Assembly (NCBI RefSeq): GCF_963675165.1
Contig: NC_087381.1
Span: 6,077,378 to 6,141,377 of the forward strand
DNA length: 64,000 nucleotides
Reading direction: 5' to 3'
Source: Halichondria panicea
Taxonomy: Eukaryota; Porifera; Demospongiae; Suberitida; Halichondriidae
Part shown: positions 31,431-42,541 of the stretch, piece by piece
How positions within the stretch are numbered: the first letter of the stretch is position 1
Layout: each line of letters begins with the position of its first letter
Translations under genes and position numbers: made by a program
Notes under the pieces: model-generated
What the model saw: the letters and a program-made list of their open reading frames with translations, nothing else
What the model was told of the DNA's origin: nothing
Databases searched by the model: none

Positions 31431-34400
31431 TCAACTACGAACCTGTCCATCCATGACTGTCTCACTCAGACTGAGCTCTATTGTGTTGTGGCTGGTGCTG
31501 TACACTGCAGCTCCACTCGGAGACACACTGCATGCACCAAATATCAGCAGTATTATATATATGCATGCAGGCGGCTACACATGTTTGATTCAAGTCACCT
31601 GACAGTGAAGCCATTGGGATAGTGAATATCCTCGTTAAGGTAGATGAGTGAGGGGGCGTGAGCTAGCTTAGTACGAGCAATGAAGGAGAGGAGGAAGTTA
31701 CCAGTCTCTGGAGAGAAGGTCTGACTCACAAAGTCTCCACTCACAGCCTGCATGCATGCATGCATGAGATCGAATGAAAGGGAAATTTTTGAATTTGAAT
31801 TTTATCCAGCAGGAAAGGATTGTACTTAGCTATACGAACTCCTCGTGGACACAAACAAACTACTGTATAGCGGGTAATTTTCGTAAATAAAATATTCGTG
31901 GTTTTCGTGGTTGGAGGTTTGACCACAAATGAAGCGACTTGCCTATTATACCTTTACCTGCAGTGCAAGCAGCCACCACGAACATATTACCCACGAAGTC
32001 TCTTAATATTGCTGAACCACGAATTTTGTCCCCCGAAAATTACCCGCTATACAGTATGTAAATGCAAAAATTGAGATTGTGGTTTAATTCTGGTGGTTTG
32101 AGGGAATGCTGAGATTATTCCTGCGTTAATGATAATTATACATAATTATGAGCACACCTTGGCATACGTCCGTGTGAGTAACTCCAACTTGTGTGTCTGC
32201 AGACTACCATTCATGAACCACAGTCCCTCACTGGCTGATGAGCTCTGCGTTGTGAAATCTCCATAGCTATAATTAAATTATATAAATTATAAATTATTAT
32301 GTTCAACAATAATTAATTCATTATGACACGCTCACCCTTTGTATTGCCAATACGTCCATGACTGGAGGTGTTGGTCAGCTAGTCTCTATAAGTTATATAT
32401 ATATAATGTAAAGGTAGTCTGCTTTTGGTACGAAGCTCACTAGAATATCCAATGCATCCTCGTAAGGTTTGGAGCCCGGATAAGTGGCGTCATCGTAAGC
32501 ACCCCTGCATTTAGTAAGAGCAAGATCTAGAGTTAAACTTGGGGAATAGTATTCTTAAGGTCAATGGTCTGTCAGTGTGCATAACTTATATACTGTGCTG
32601 GTGTTCTATAGCTAAAAGTATGAAGACGGATATATACAGTGGGATCTATTATTATCTACTCTTGGTTAACAAAGAAGTAATTATCCCTCCATGCACCTAT
32701 AGATATAGAATACAGTATACTAGTTCAGTGAGTATTGTATTCGATGGGCTCACCATTCCGTAAGGAAACCAGCCACTCCCAGTTTCTTGGCATCATCCAT
32801 TCTTATCCCGACCACTTCTTTGTTTGAGGCATCACAGAATCGAGTGTTGCTAGGCTGTAAAAAACCGCAATGAGCAAATTCGACTGATGTAACTTATATA
32901 GGCAAGGAAAAGCAAAATGGAAAATCCAAGTTGCTGTTTTAACAAAAGTTATTTTTATATATACACGTATATACCATCTGAAAATAATAGTAGAATCATT
33001 GACGCTATAGCACTGACCTGCCCATGGCTGTCGAGGAACACACAGTAGAGATGGTAGGAGAGAGCTTGTCTGCATGCATGTATGTGCATGGATACAGAGA
33101 GAGAGTGACGTCAGTGAGACACCATATTTATATACCTGTCATTGAATGCCGGTCCACCAGGCCCCTCGCTCAGGCCGGTATTGGCAAAGCCTCCCACAGG
33201 AACCTGCATGCACATAGTGTGGTCACAATACGCATGCAATGTTTGTTAGAATAAATTAATGTTTACACTGGTTATGATGATAGTTGGCTCAAACATGATG
33301 ATGTGTTTCTGATCATACTTTCTGATGCTCTCATGGAGCTTCTTGTACATGGGCTGCAGGTTCTTAGCATCAGCCACGTCTGCATGTGAGTATATATAAA
33401 CACAGGTGGGCATATATTCTAGTGAAAACTCGACATTTGCGATTAAACCCCCAGTCCCCTAATAAGCCTGAACTTCTTGCAGAAAAGGGTGGGCATATTT
33501 TAGCAAGGGTACAGTATAGGCTACATACTAACAAGAATCCTCAGGAGAGTCACTATAGCTCACGTGGTTCAAGCTGGTCTGGATGTCGGTATACATCTCC
33601 TGCCCAAGGTTCGTTCAACAGCTCATAGGCGAGCACGTACTCGTTTCCCTCAAACCTCTCAGCCACTCTCTCCCAGAACATCCCAAAATGATCTTGTATT
33701 TGTTGCTCATTGTCATACAGACTTTGCCTGTATTGTGCGTGCTGTTTGATTTCCATTTACAGTCATGTGCATGGACACTCACATTGTCTTTCCCACTGCA
33801 TCAGTGAAGTAGTATGTAAAGAAGTTGTGTTTAGAGCACTCCTCTGCGTCGGGATACCTGCGGAAAGGTATCTGGCAATTAATGCACAATTTGATGCCCA
33901 TGCAATACATACCCTGTCTTGGGATCCACCTTGAATGGACTGAGTGTCGGTATAGGGGTTGGGAATTGAAGTGGTTTTATGGTCCGATTCTCATACAAGG
34001 CAGCATAATCTGGGGCCCCTTCCCCTATATATGCACACGCAGCTAGAACATAGCTACACATTATAACAGCTGAACACACCACAGAACTTGGGCGACCAGA
34101 CATCTTGGTGGCAGTCAAGGATGGTGTATATTCCAGCTTTTCCAAGGACATCCACAAAGTCAGCTAGAACCTACAACAGCTGTTCTAGTTTGCGGTTTTC
34201 TTTACTGTAAATTTACCGTACTATAATTATTTTTTTATCGAAATAAAAAATAATGATGCAAGTTTTATTGTAGTCAATCTGGATTTGCATATAGGTATAG
34301 GTGGAGAGAATAATTATTATACTGGTTGCATTTAGACAAAAGGTACAGTCTTATCAATGTACTCCGGCTCCCGGTATAATATGGATATGCCTACACTGGT

Positions 34401-35172
34401 CGGTGCATGGTTATCTAGCCCAGACAAAAAACCATTTCTTGTAGGCCTAGTTTACTTTATGAGAGGTAAATATGTATGTTGATTCCGTTAAGATATTAAA
34501 AAAATAGCTATACTGAACATCAAAACTTCTTACACATCACTGATTACCGTATAATGGCCATATTTCGAGGGTACAATATAATTATTATCGTATACATGCC
34601 TGCAGCAAAAAAGCTGCTATTTCCCACGAAATAAAGATCTTTCCATGAAAGTTTATACCCTTGAAATATGCCCGCTATACGGTATATCAAAATGCATGCT
34701 CTTACATCGAGATAGGTACTGTTGTAGCTTCCCTTGCTTGGCTCGAGCCCTGGCCAGGCCACATAGAGTCTCACAACACTAAACCCATTCTCCTTGAGGA
34801 AGGTCACATCCTCACTGCTCAGAGATAGCTGGGGGTCAAAGGTGGCGTTGATTGGATGGTACGGGAACCTCTTGTATACCTGATTAAAGCAAGTTTATAT
34901 CAATTATCAATCTCTCAAGTTGTGCATGTCTTTAAACTCACTATGTTCACTCCATGGAATATTCTTGCACGACCTGTACATAATAATTGGACATCATAGC
35001 AGCTATAGGGTGTGGTGCTAGCTAAGTATAGCTGAGCTCAGGTGTATGGCTTCTCACCATATGTATCCATGAACTGTCTGCTTGTCTTGTTGATGGAGAA
35101 GCAGCAATCATCTTGAGCAGCAGCACGGTTCAGCAACAACAATGCAAGGGCACACAACGCCAACTTCATCAT
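31431..35172 (-). CDS. endoglycoceramidase-like glycoside hydrolase (GH5), secreted
   Basis: Sixteen exons read on the minus strand: 35172-35058, 34973-34942, 34879-34706, 34170-34080, 34024-33913, 33857-33783, 33727-33564, 33379-33267, 33203-33136, 33069-33018, 32854-32754, 32504-32441, 32385-32336, 32266-32158, 31747-31599 and 31527-31431. They total 1566 nt, or 521 residues plus stop, all in frame. A signal peptide (MMKLALCALALLLL) is followed by GRARIFHGVN, VVRLYVAWPGLEP, ILDCHQDVWSPKFCG, the acid/base motif LLNEP (Glu239) and the nucleophile motif LTEWG (Glu365, split by an intron). This is the order and spacing of GH5 endoglycoceramidases, which release the oligosaccharide from glycosphingolipids. 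A C-terminal beta-type domain follows. Probable role: lysosomal or extracellular glycolipid digestion. It is transcribed divergently from the FRRS1-like gene. Confidence 0.88.
31861..32056. mobile_element. tatagcgggtaattttcg MITE in an endoglycoceramidase intron
   Basis: The left end tactgtatagcgggtaattt and the right end aaattacccgctatacagta are exact inverses. Internal ccacgaa/ttcgtgg repeats are shared with 46955-47156, and a shorter relative is 34545-34684. It lies between the exons ending 32158 and starting 31747. Confidence 0.7.
34545..34684. mobile_element. short MITE in endoglycoceramidase intron 3
   Basis: The left end taccgtataatggccatatt is an inverted partner of atatgcccgctatacggta. 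The interior contains cccacgaaataaa/ttccatgaaag. It is a deleted relative of the gcgggtaattttcg family. Confidence 0.55.
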
Positions 35173-35441
35173 CTTAGCTTAATAAAAGGTGATCTCACTG
35201 ACTTAACAATATTCATGCCGTATACATTCCACACAATAACCAATTGTTGCATGTTAATCAGAAGCACCATGTAACTTGACCTTTTGATTGGTGCATGCTC
35301 GCCAACATTCCGGCAAAATAATTATTAATCATTGGTGCAACAATCTAGGACGTTTTACCATAGATTGAAGAGTTAGACTCTTCAATCTATGGTTCTACAC
35401 AGAGAGATAGATAGTGAAGAGCTGTTAATACAAGTAACAAG
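35173..35441. promoter_or_regulatory. divergent promoter region, endoglycoceramidase / FRRS1-like
   Basis: Only 269 bp separate the two start codons. The interval contains a 37-bp perfect hairpin at 35357-35393 (17-bp arms accatagattgaagagt, 3-nt loop), two ATTGGT/ACCAAT-type boxes (35240, 35291, 35331) and no obvious TATA box. The arrangement fits a CCAAT-driven bidirectional promoter (inference). The hairpin could also be a dyad operator-like site or a tiny transposon remnant. Confidence 0.5.
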
Positions 35442-38400
35442 ATGCAAGAGTGTCTCCTAGTAGTGCTGCTGCTGCTGTGCAGTGTGTCAGGCTATCCCAG
35501 TGGCCCTCCAGCTGCAGACCACTCCAGTGTAGTGTGCCAGGAGCTCAGCCCCAGCCTACAAGCTCATGGACCCCCACACAGTGGACATGGTGGATACCTG
35601 CTCCGGTTGCAACCTCCACTCACTAAAGTTGGACAAGCCCTTCACTATGAGCCTGGAATGGAGTACAATGGTGACGTCACTTTTGCATGCATAGATTACA
35701 GTCAGTAGAACATTGCAACATATTCTTGACAGAGGTATATATACAGCAAACTAACTAGTCTGTTCACTAACAATGGTCAATAGTCATTTTTATGTGCCTG
35801 GAGTCGAGTATGGTTGAGCATGAGGGTGGGTATTGTGAGACATACTGATAATCATACTGTTGATCCCCTTAAGGCTTATTTATTATAGGGGGGCTATTGC
35901 AGCATCATTGAGCTAGCAAACTATAGTCTGATCGTCAATAGTTTAATATGAGGGCAAGAATTGTACTTTGATTTGCTCAGGGGTACAGCTCGAGGGCATG
36001 AGCAATAACAGCAGCGGAGGTTACAATGACATCAAAGCTATTTGCTGTATATACAAGAGATCCTGCATGCATGCAGCTTCTATATATACGCCGTGTTTCT
36101 GCATGCTAAATCTACTATATAGAAGCTCTGTACAAGCCAAGGAAACAGTTTATACCTTGATGACGTTTGTGTTGCTTGTGAGATATTGCTTTTTTAGCGT
36201 ACATACAGTAGATTAGTTGTTGATTAGCGTAGTACAGTAGATATTTGCACTATCATGCAGTTAATTGGGAAAGTTTGTTCCTTGTATTGTGGCTGTTGTT
36301 GAATAATCTAGTCATCACGGTTCATATTAGCTTTCAGTGTACTTAGTTACTATAGCTTTGGGTTTCGTGGTTAGGGGGCAATAGGTTGGGTTCCAGGTAT
36401 CGCCACCACATCCTAATTGAGTGATACCATCTGTACTCTGTGAATGTCATGCATCCGTATTCCCGAAGCCTTTGATGTGGCACCTATACCAAGAACATGT
36501 GAAACAGGATATGCATGTATAAAGTATAGTGTATAGCTGACCAGACAGCCCTGGCCTACATTGTATAGTTTACAACCGTATCCTACACATAAAACCATCC
36601 ATCCAGCTGTGAGTCAATTTAAATCCTTTGAAGAGCCTGGAATGTTAATTGCTGGCTTCCACAGTAATTACTCCTCCGGCCCACATGGTATATTCATGCA
36701 TGTTATTGCCACATGGGTGCATACGTGGATTAAAACTATATTGACTGTATACGGAAAGCATGGTGGTGAATACATGTAATAATAGATCTAGACAAAAACA
36801 TCAGTCATTTCTAAGTGTTCTTATGACTGTATGATATGCTCAAGAAGTGTATAGCCCCATTTTTGCTGATAACAAGTTATTGGGAAAAGGGGGCCCCACA
36901 TGTATGGTCATGCATGTGGGTGGATTCCCTTGAGTGTACGGAAACCTATGCATAATTATTATGGTGATGAAATATAGATAGCTATGTTTGACATGTAAAC
37001 AAATAAACATCAATCATTTTTCTAAATGTTCTTCTGCAGACTGTATGCATGGGGCAATTGGCTCAAGAAGTAGTTACTCCATTAATGTTGTGCTGATGAC
37101 AGTTCTCTTGAGCATGATATTCATCGTTTGCCCCGTGGCAACGTTATAGTAAAACTCATGAGTGTACGGAAACTCATGTTGTGGTGAAATAGATATATGT
37201 ACACAAATAGATCTAGACATAAACATTAATCATTTCTAAGTGTTCTCATCTAGATCTTCTGCATACTGTATTAGAAGCACAATCAGCAACTTGACAATTC
37301 AAGGTAGCTATATATAGCTAGATTCTCAGAGCACTATTCTTTTTGCAATGGAGATCAAGTTTTACAAACCCAAATTAATGCATGGTCTATCTTACTATCT
37401 ATAAATGAGCTTGAACAGTTTTCGTAATTGGTTATCTCACAATAATTATAATATGCTCAGTCTCTATAATAATTGTGCTGTTGAGTATGAGTATGAGGTG
37501 TGGTATATAATGTGTACCATGCATGCATATATTTATAGACTGTCTCCTTTCCCCATGCATGTACAGTGGAGCTGGTTGGTACGACTCACTCCTTTAAAGG
37601 ATTTATGATACAAGCTCGAGACCCTGCGACGCCTCCTCCTTCTGTTCCTCATCTGATTGGTCAGTTCACAGCCGTCAATGATGGAGCAAAGACCCTCAAC
37701 TGCGACCAGGGGGGCGTGTCTGCTGGGGTGAGCTACTGCATGCATGAGCTTACATATACAATTATTATATAGTGAGGTACAGTTAGTGGTGTGCGTGGTA
37801 TACATGGCACGGGCGTAGCAAGCATGCAAGTTTAAAGTGGTCAGGTAAAGGTTTGTCTACTATTGCATACAGTGGTGAATTTTACCTATAAAAAAGTCAT
37901 CGCTTTATATACCTACAATCAACATGCGGCATTACAATATATGGACGACCATTACCAGGAACTGATCATGCAATTTTAAGAATGACAATCATCACCTATA
38001 CCCAGCTACAAAAAGTGGTCAGGCCAAAACCTGACCAGCCTGACCGCTTGCATGCTACGGCCTGACACGGGTGTGCACAATTTTAACCACAATCTGTTCA
38101 CACTAGCTTTCATCGCACACTATAATTCAAATCCATCCTCCTTGTATATAATTATGTATAATCTCCCCCTCTGTCTATAGTGTTTGAATATTGTTTATAT
38201 ATAAATCTCTGTCTCTATATTGGCATGGCACGACATGTGATGGTCATAATATTGTACTCCTTATACACACAGGCCACTGTGGCTCATAGCAATGCCCTCC
38301 CCCGCTCCGTAGTGCAGCTCACGTGGACAGCACCACTGAGCAACGGCACTGTGGACTTCTTGTGAGTGTGAGAATTAATTTTGCTTGTATAGCCAGGGGG

Positions 38401-41400
38401 AGGTGTATTTATACACTACTTGTAGTGCAGCGTACTGCATGTATATGCATGCAGTTAAAATGACATGTTTGGAAAACTATTTCTTCTTGTACAATTACGA
38501 TCTCTCTAATTAAGTCCATACTATTTCCTGCTTATACTTTCATATATACCACCTCTCCCTGATCATGCAGCTACACAGTGGTGAGAGAGAAGGCTGTCCA
38601 CTTTGATCAGCTCAGTGCTGCTCAATTGGTGAGTTATATGAATAATTAACTTGGAGTCCACATGCATGCACTCACTAATTATATACTACCTCCAGGGACC
38701 ACCCCTCTTTAGCAATGCCCCTAGCAACACTCTTCCACCAAACAAAACACCAGACAAGTATCGGCTCCAGTTTCAAAATCCACAGAATTGTACCATAATT
38801 GGCGACTGCAGTGTGTACGTTGCCATAGATACTAATCGTGGGAACGACAGTTGGTTGGATATCTACATGGAGGGAGAAGCAGAAGGATGGGTGGGTGTCG
38901 GCTTTACCAAGGCTCCGCACATGGTAAGCACCATGAATTCATCACAGCTATACACTCCGGCAGAGCTCGAAATTACAGTCTGACACCTGACAAAATCCAG
39001 TCATTATGTGCACGTGGCTGATCATTGCACGTGTTAGTCAGATATTTTGTCAGAGCATGCATGTAAAGCTAGCCAGAGATCGCTATAGGGTTAGCTATTC
39101 TAGCACTAATAAGAGCCCTTGTCACAGTTCTAGTAGATCATCAGAACAGTTAGAAGTGTGGATAAATGGATCAGTGCAAGAATTACAAATTGCCTCATGG
39201 CTGTACATTGAATGTATGTTAGCTAGCTGAGAGCAAGCGAACTTTTTGAAGTTCTTAGTTTGTTCTCTCTCGCTCTGGCTGAAGGGTCTCTTTCTCTTGG
39301 CTGGTGGATCTCTCTCTACAAAGTTTCATGATAAGCTATCAGGCCTAAGAAACTTGAACGAGTTTACTGATGGCTCAAGGAATACTCGAGTGTCCAACTT
39401 CGAAGATCAGCCTCATGCACAAGAACCAATGACTGTGTGCCTATAATTATCTGATTTTGAATATAAAAATTATTGAAATTTTGCGGCCACCTTCATGTTG
39501 ATAGCATGTCAGAGGAAAATTATAATTATGTTGTTGTCGAATCAAAACATTAATTGGACTGACATTTGACAGTCATGCTAATAGTTTAGCGCGAGCCCTA
39601 GCTGCTCCGGTATCTAGTGGCGGATCTAGAAAAATTGGTAGGTAGGTGCTAAGCAAGAGAGGCAAAGAGCAGAAAATCAAGGATTACGCCCCTTTTGACG
39701 GTATCCATGCATAATTATGACATTACTATTAGGTGTGGTTTGCATTGCAGAGGTTCCTTGCACTCTAGCTCTTGTCGAGTCTTGGCCTGCACTGCAGTGC
39801 AGCTAGTATCATAGCTTTTAAAAGACGCTACTGCATGTAATAGATAGATCTACTGCTACTCAGCTAGCTAGTACCAAATCTGAGAGTGACTTCCACAGCC
39901 AATGAGTGAGACACAAAGATAATTATATTTGTCCAAGGTCAGGGTGCTTGAGCATCCTCTGCTACCTGCTATATAGATCCGCCCCTGCACTGTATCATGT
40001 ATATAGGACCATGCAGTATAATTATGTGAGTGCCACATATCTTTATTTCATTCACTATACACGCACATGTGTACTCTATTTCGCCGCTAGATTAATGCTG
40101 ATGTAGTGGCTTGCAATCTGCTGGGATACAAGATGGTGGTGCTAGACTTGTTCAACCCGTCTTACACTAGCCTCACTGACGAGATACAGGATGTATATCT
40201 GTTTGATGGGAAGTACATGGACGGGCGGCTCTCTTGCACGTAAGGGGAAGAGGGGCTCTTACCTGTCATATAGTTATAGTTAGGTGGTTATAACGATTAG
40301 ATTGTACCATAATTGTGATGATGATGTTTAAGAGTGTGTCGTTTACACACCACCCTGTGTGTTAAATTAACTAGCAAAAGCACAACATAAGCTAGGACAC
40401 TAAATATACTCACTGTTACCCTCCCCCCCCCACTCCACTTACACACGCACAGAGTCATCAAGCGTATCCTACCATCAGACGAGTTTGACATTGACCTCGA
40501 CCAAGACCTCTACGTTCTGTACGGCAAGCGATCAAAGAATGTTACTTCTCCTCTACACACTATTGACCCTCACGATTCTGACCCTTTGATCAGTAAAAAA
40601 AAGATAAATGTTGCCCATGACAACGGATCAGCGAGTGGAGAGAACGAGCTCTTTAAAAATGCACTCGTGAAGACTCATGGTGCACTCATGTTAGTGACAT
40701 GGCCGCTACTAGTCGTGACTGGCATATTCTTCCCCGTGTTTATGAAGCCGGCACTACCTGGTGGAGGATGGTTTAAGGTAATCAGTCCGCACAGCTAGTG
40801 CTTATAGGTCCAAGTATACTATAGTATTTCTGATAACTATAATAGTATAATCTCAATCAATGACAGTTTTTCTTGCATTTCCAAGTAGCCGCTATAACCG
40901 TAATCTTGAGCAATTACATCATTGTGGGTATAATTATGAATGTACTTATAGCCTCCAATGATGATTTGTCATGATTACAGATCCACCGTGTTCTGATGCT
41001 GACGTCTGTGGTTGTGGGGGCTGTTGGTTTCGCCGTGGTGTTTATCGCTCATATCCATGAGTCCATTCCTGGTCTTATTCCACTCGGTCAGGGGAAGGTG
41101 GGTGAAGACAGAGGGTGGGCAGAAGCAACTGGCTTTAGTCTAAGAATGGCAGCTACTTTGTGTAACTTTTCCTCTCTTTTCAGGTGCTCAGAACGTCTCA
41201 TTTCTCTGTGGGGGTATTAGGGATGGCCCTGCACCTGATCAATGTGAGTTAGCATATACATTGTAGAGCACAATTAATACTTCACTCCCTCCCCCCCCCA
41301 GCCGATCATCGGTATCCTGCGATGCAGCTCAGACAACCCCAGGAGGTGGATATTTGACCTCCTCCATGGGAAGGTGGTGGGCCTCTTCTCTCTACTGCTA

Positions 41401-42130
41401 GCACGTACGCGAGTCAGTTAGATGGTTTATGTGTGAAGAAATCCCATAATTATAGCAGAGATTGTCTATTTTCCCTCCTCTATAATAATTGTTGATGTTC
41501 GATATTTTATTATTTATAGTTGAATGTCCACTTTTTTGCCTTAACTCACTGTGTTTCACTCCCCACGCACAGTTGTCAACATAGCCATAGGTGCTTATTT
41601 GCTGGACCCCACTCGCGTATTCTGGGTGGTGGTGGCTTGGGAGGCAGTGTTCTTGGTAACTGTACTCATACTGTTGACCATGTTCTCATGCCTAGCAGCA
41701 AGGTCGCCCCCAAAAGGTGAGCACAATTCATGTGACGTATGTTTGGTAGCTATTTGATGTGAGCATAATTATTATAATTTTAATGATCAATCATATCTCT
41801 TATCACACACTCACACCCACCCACCCACACCCACACACACGCACACTCACACCTACCCACACACTCACACACACAGAATCAACTTCACGAGCTCCGTCAC
41901 CATCAAACGTTCAGGTACTGTTCAAGACGGAATCTGCCTTCGGGGGATGTATTAAATTATTACGGGGCTGTCTGAAGAGAGAGCGACAAGAAAAAACTCC
42001 TCTGATTACCAACACTGTGACTGGATATAAAAAACTGCGTTGGGCTAGTTTCTACGTTCTTAACATCGTTTCTGTAGCACTGGTAGTGGCTGCTATTGTG
42101 CTGATTGCTCTAACAAAACTTACCACATAA
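35442..42130 (+). CDS. FRRS1: ferric-chelate reductase 1-like (Reeler-DOMON-cytochrome b561)
   Basis: Twelve exons: 35442-35670, 37567-37727, 38273-38361, 38571-38628, 38696-38923, 40091-40239, 40453-40777, 40981-41097, 41184-41243, 41302-41404, 41573-41716 and 41877-42130. They total 1917 nt, or 638 residues, in frame. A signal peptide (MQECLLVVLLLLCSVSG) is followed by a Reeler domain (SFKGFMIQARD, VQLTWTAP). A DOMON domain follows (YRLQFQNPQNCTI, GWVGVGFTKA, ADVVACN). The cytochrome b561 helices carry candidate haem histidines in KTHGALM (about residue 380), HRVLMLTSVV, SHFSVGVLG and LLHGKVVG. A final membrane helix (NIVSVALVVAAIVLIAL) ends the protein. Family members move electrons across membranes, reducing ferric or other acceptors. 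Length is close to the vertebrate protein. Intron 1 is 1.9 kb and intron 5 is 1.2 kb with a MITE. Confidence 0.9.
36790..37290 (+). repeat. diverged tandem repeat in FRRS1-like intron 1
   Basis: Three copies of aaacatcaatcatttctaag-tgttct are spaced about 210 bp apart (36797, 37007, 37219). They share atagatctagacaaaaac-type and agtgtacggaaac flanks. This looks like an ancient tandem triplication within the intron. Confidence 0.5.
37806..38067. mobile_element. short element with gcgtagcaagc termini in FRRS1-like intron 2
   Basis: The left end cacgggcgtagcaagcatgc and right end gcttgcatgctacggcc are imperfect inverses, each followed inward by gtggtcagg/cctgacc. It is related to 12339-12530. 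It is intronic and non-coding. Confidence 0.5.
39614..39992. mobile_element. degenerate CAGTGGCGGATCC-family MITE in FRRS1-like intron 5
   Basis: The left end ctagtggcggatctag and right end tagatccgcccctgcactg match the termini of 6910-7293 and 22058-22429 with several changes, and the length (379 bp) is equivalent. No 5-bp duplication is preserved, so this is an older insertion. Confidence 0.5.
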
Positions 42131-42541
42131 AACTTTTTTTTATGGTGTCTGGAGATAACAATTGAACTGAGTAATTGAATTGAGTTGGATTTTTTCTTGT
42201 ATCAGTAGCGCTTAGATATCAAATTCATTTTTATAATTATAATTGTTCTACGCATAAAGTACAAAAAGGACGAAGACCGAATACATTTTCCCCAACAAGG
42301 CTATACTCGTATTGTTGGTTTGACAAAACGTGTAACTGATTAAAGAAGGCTGTGAACTTCTTACTATTAATTGTTACTTCTCCCACTCATATTGCCAGTA
42401 AGACTAGCACCTCCTAGCATCTGCCTAATTCATGGATGAAGGGAAAGGTCGTTAAATTATTAGGGGAATGGTCGTCAGTAGAACAACCTGTTTGTAAGGG
42501 TATAGTTATAAATAGAATAAATACGGTAAACAGTATGAACA
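42131..42541. other. intergenic region, FRRS1-like to coiled-coil gene
   Basis: This 411-bp gap separates two genes on the same strand. It must hold the FRRS1-like 3' UTR and the promoter of the next gene. An ataaag at 42254 is a weak polyadenylation candidate. No TATA box was recognised. Confidence 0.4.

Noticed and set aside
33386..34046. Overlapping plus-strand frames across the endoglycoceramidase gene
   Set aside because: They are shadows of the minus-strand exons and introns, with no independent evidence.
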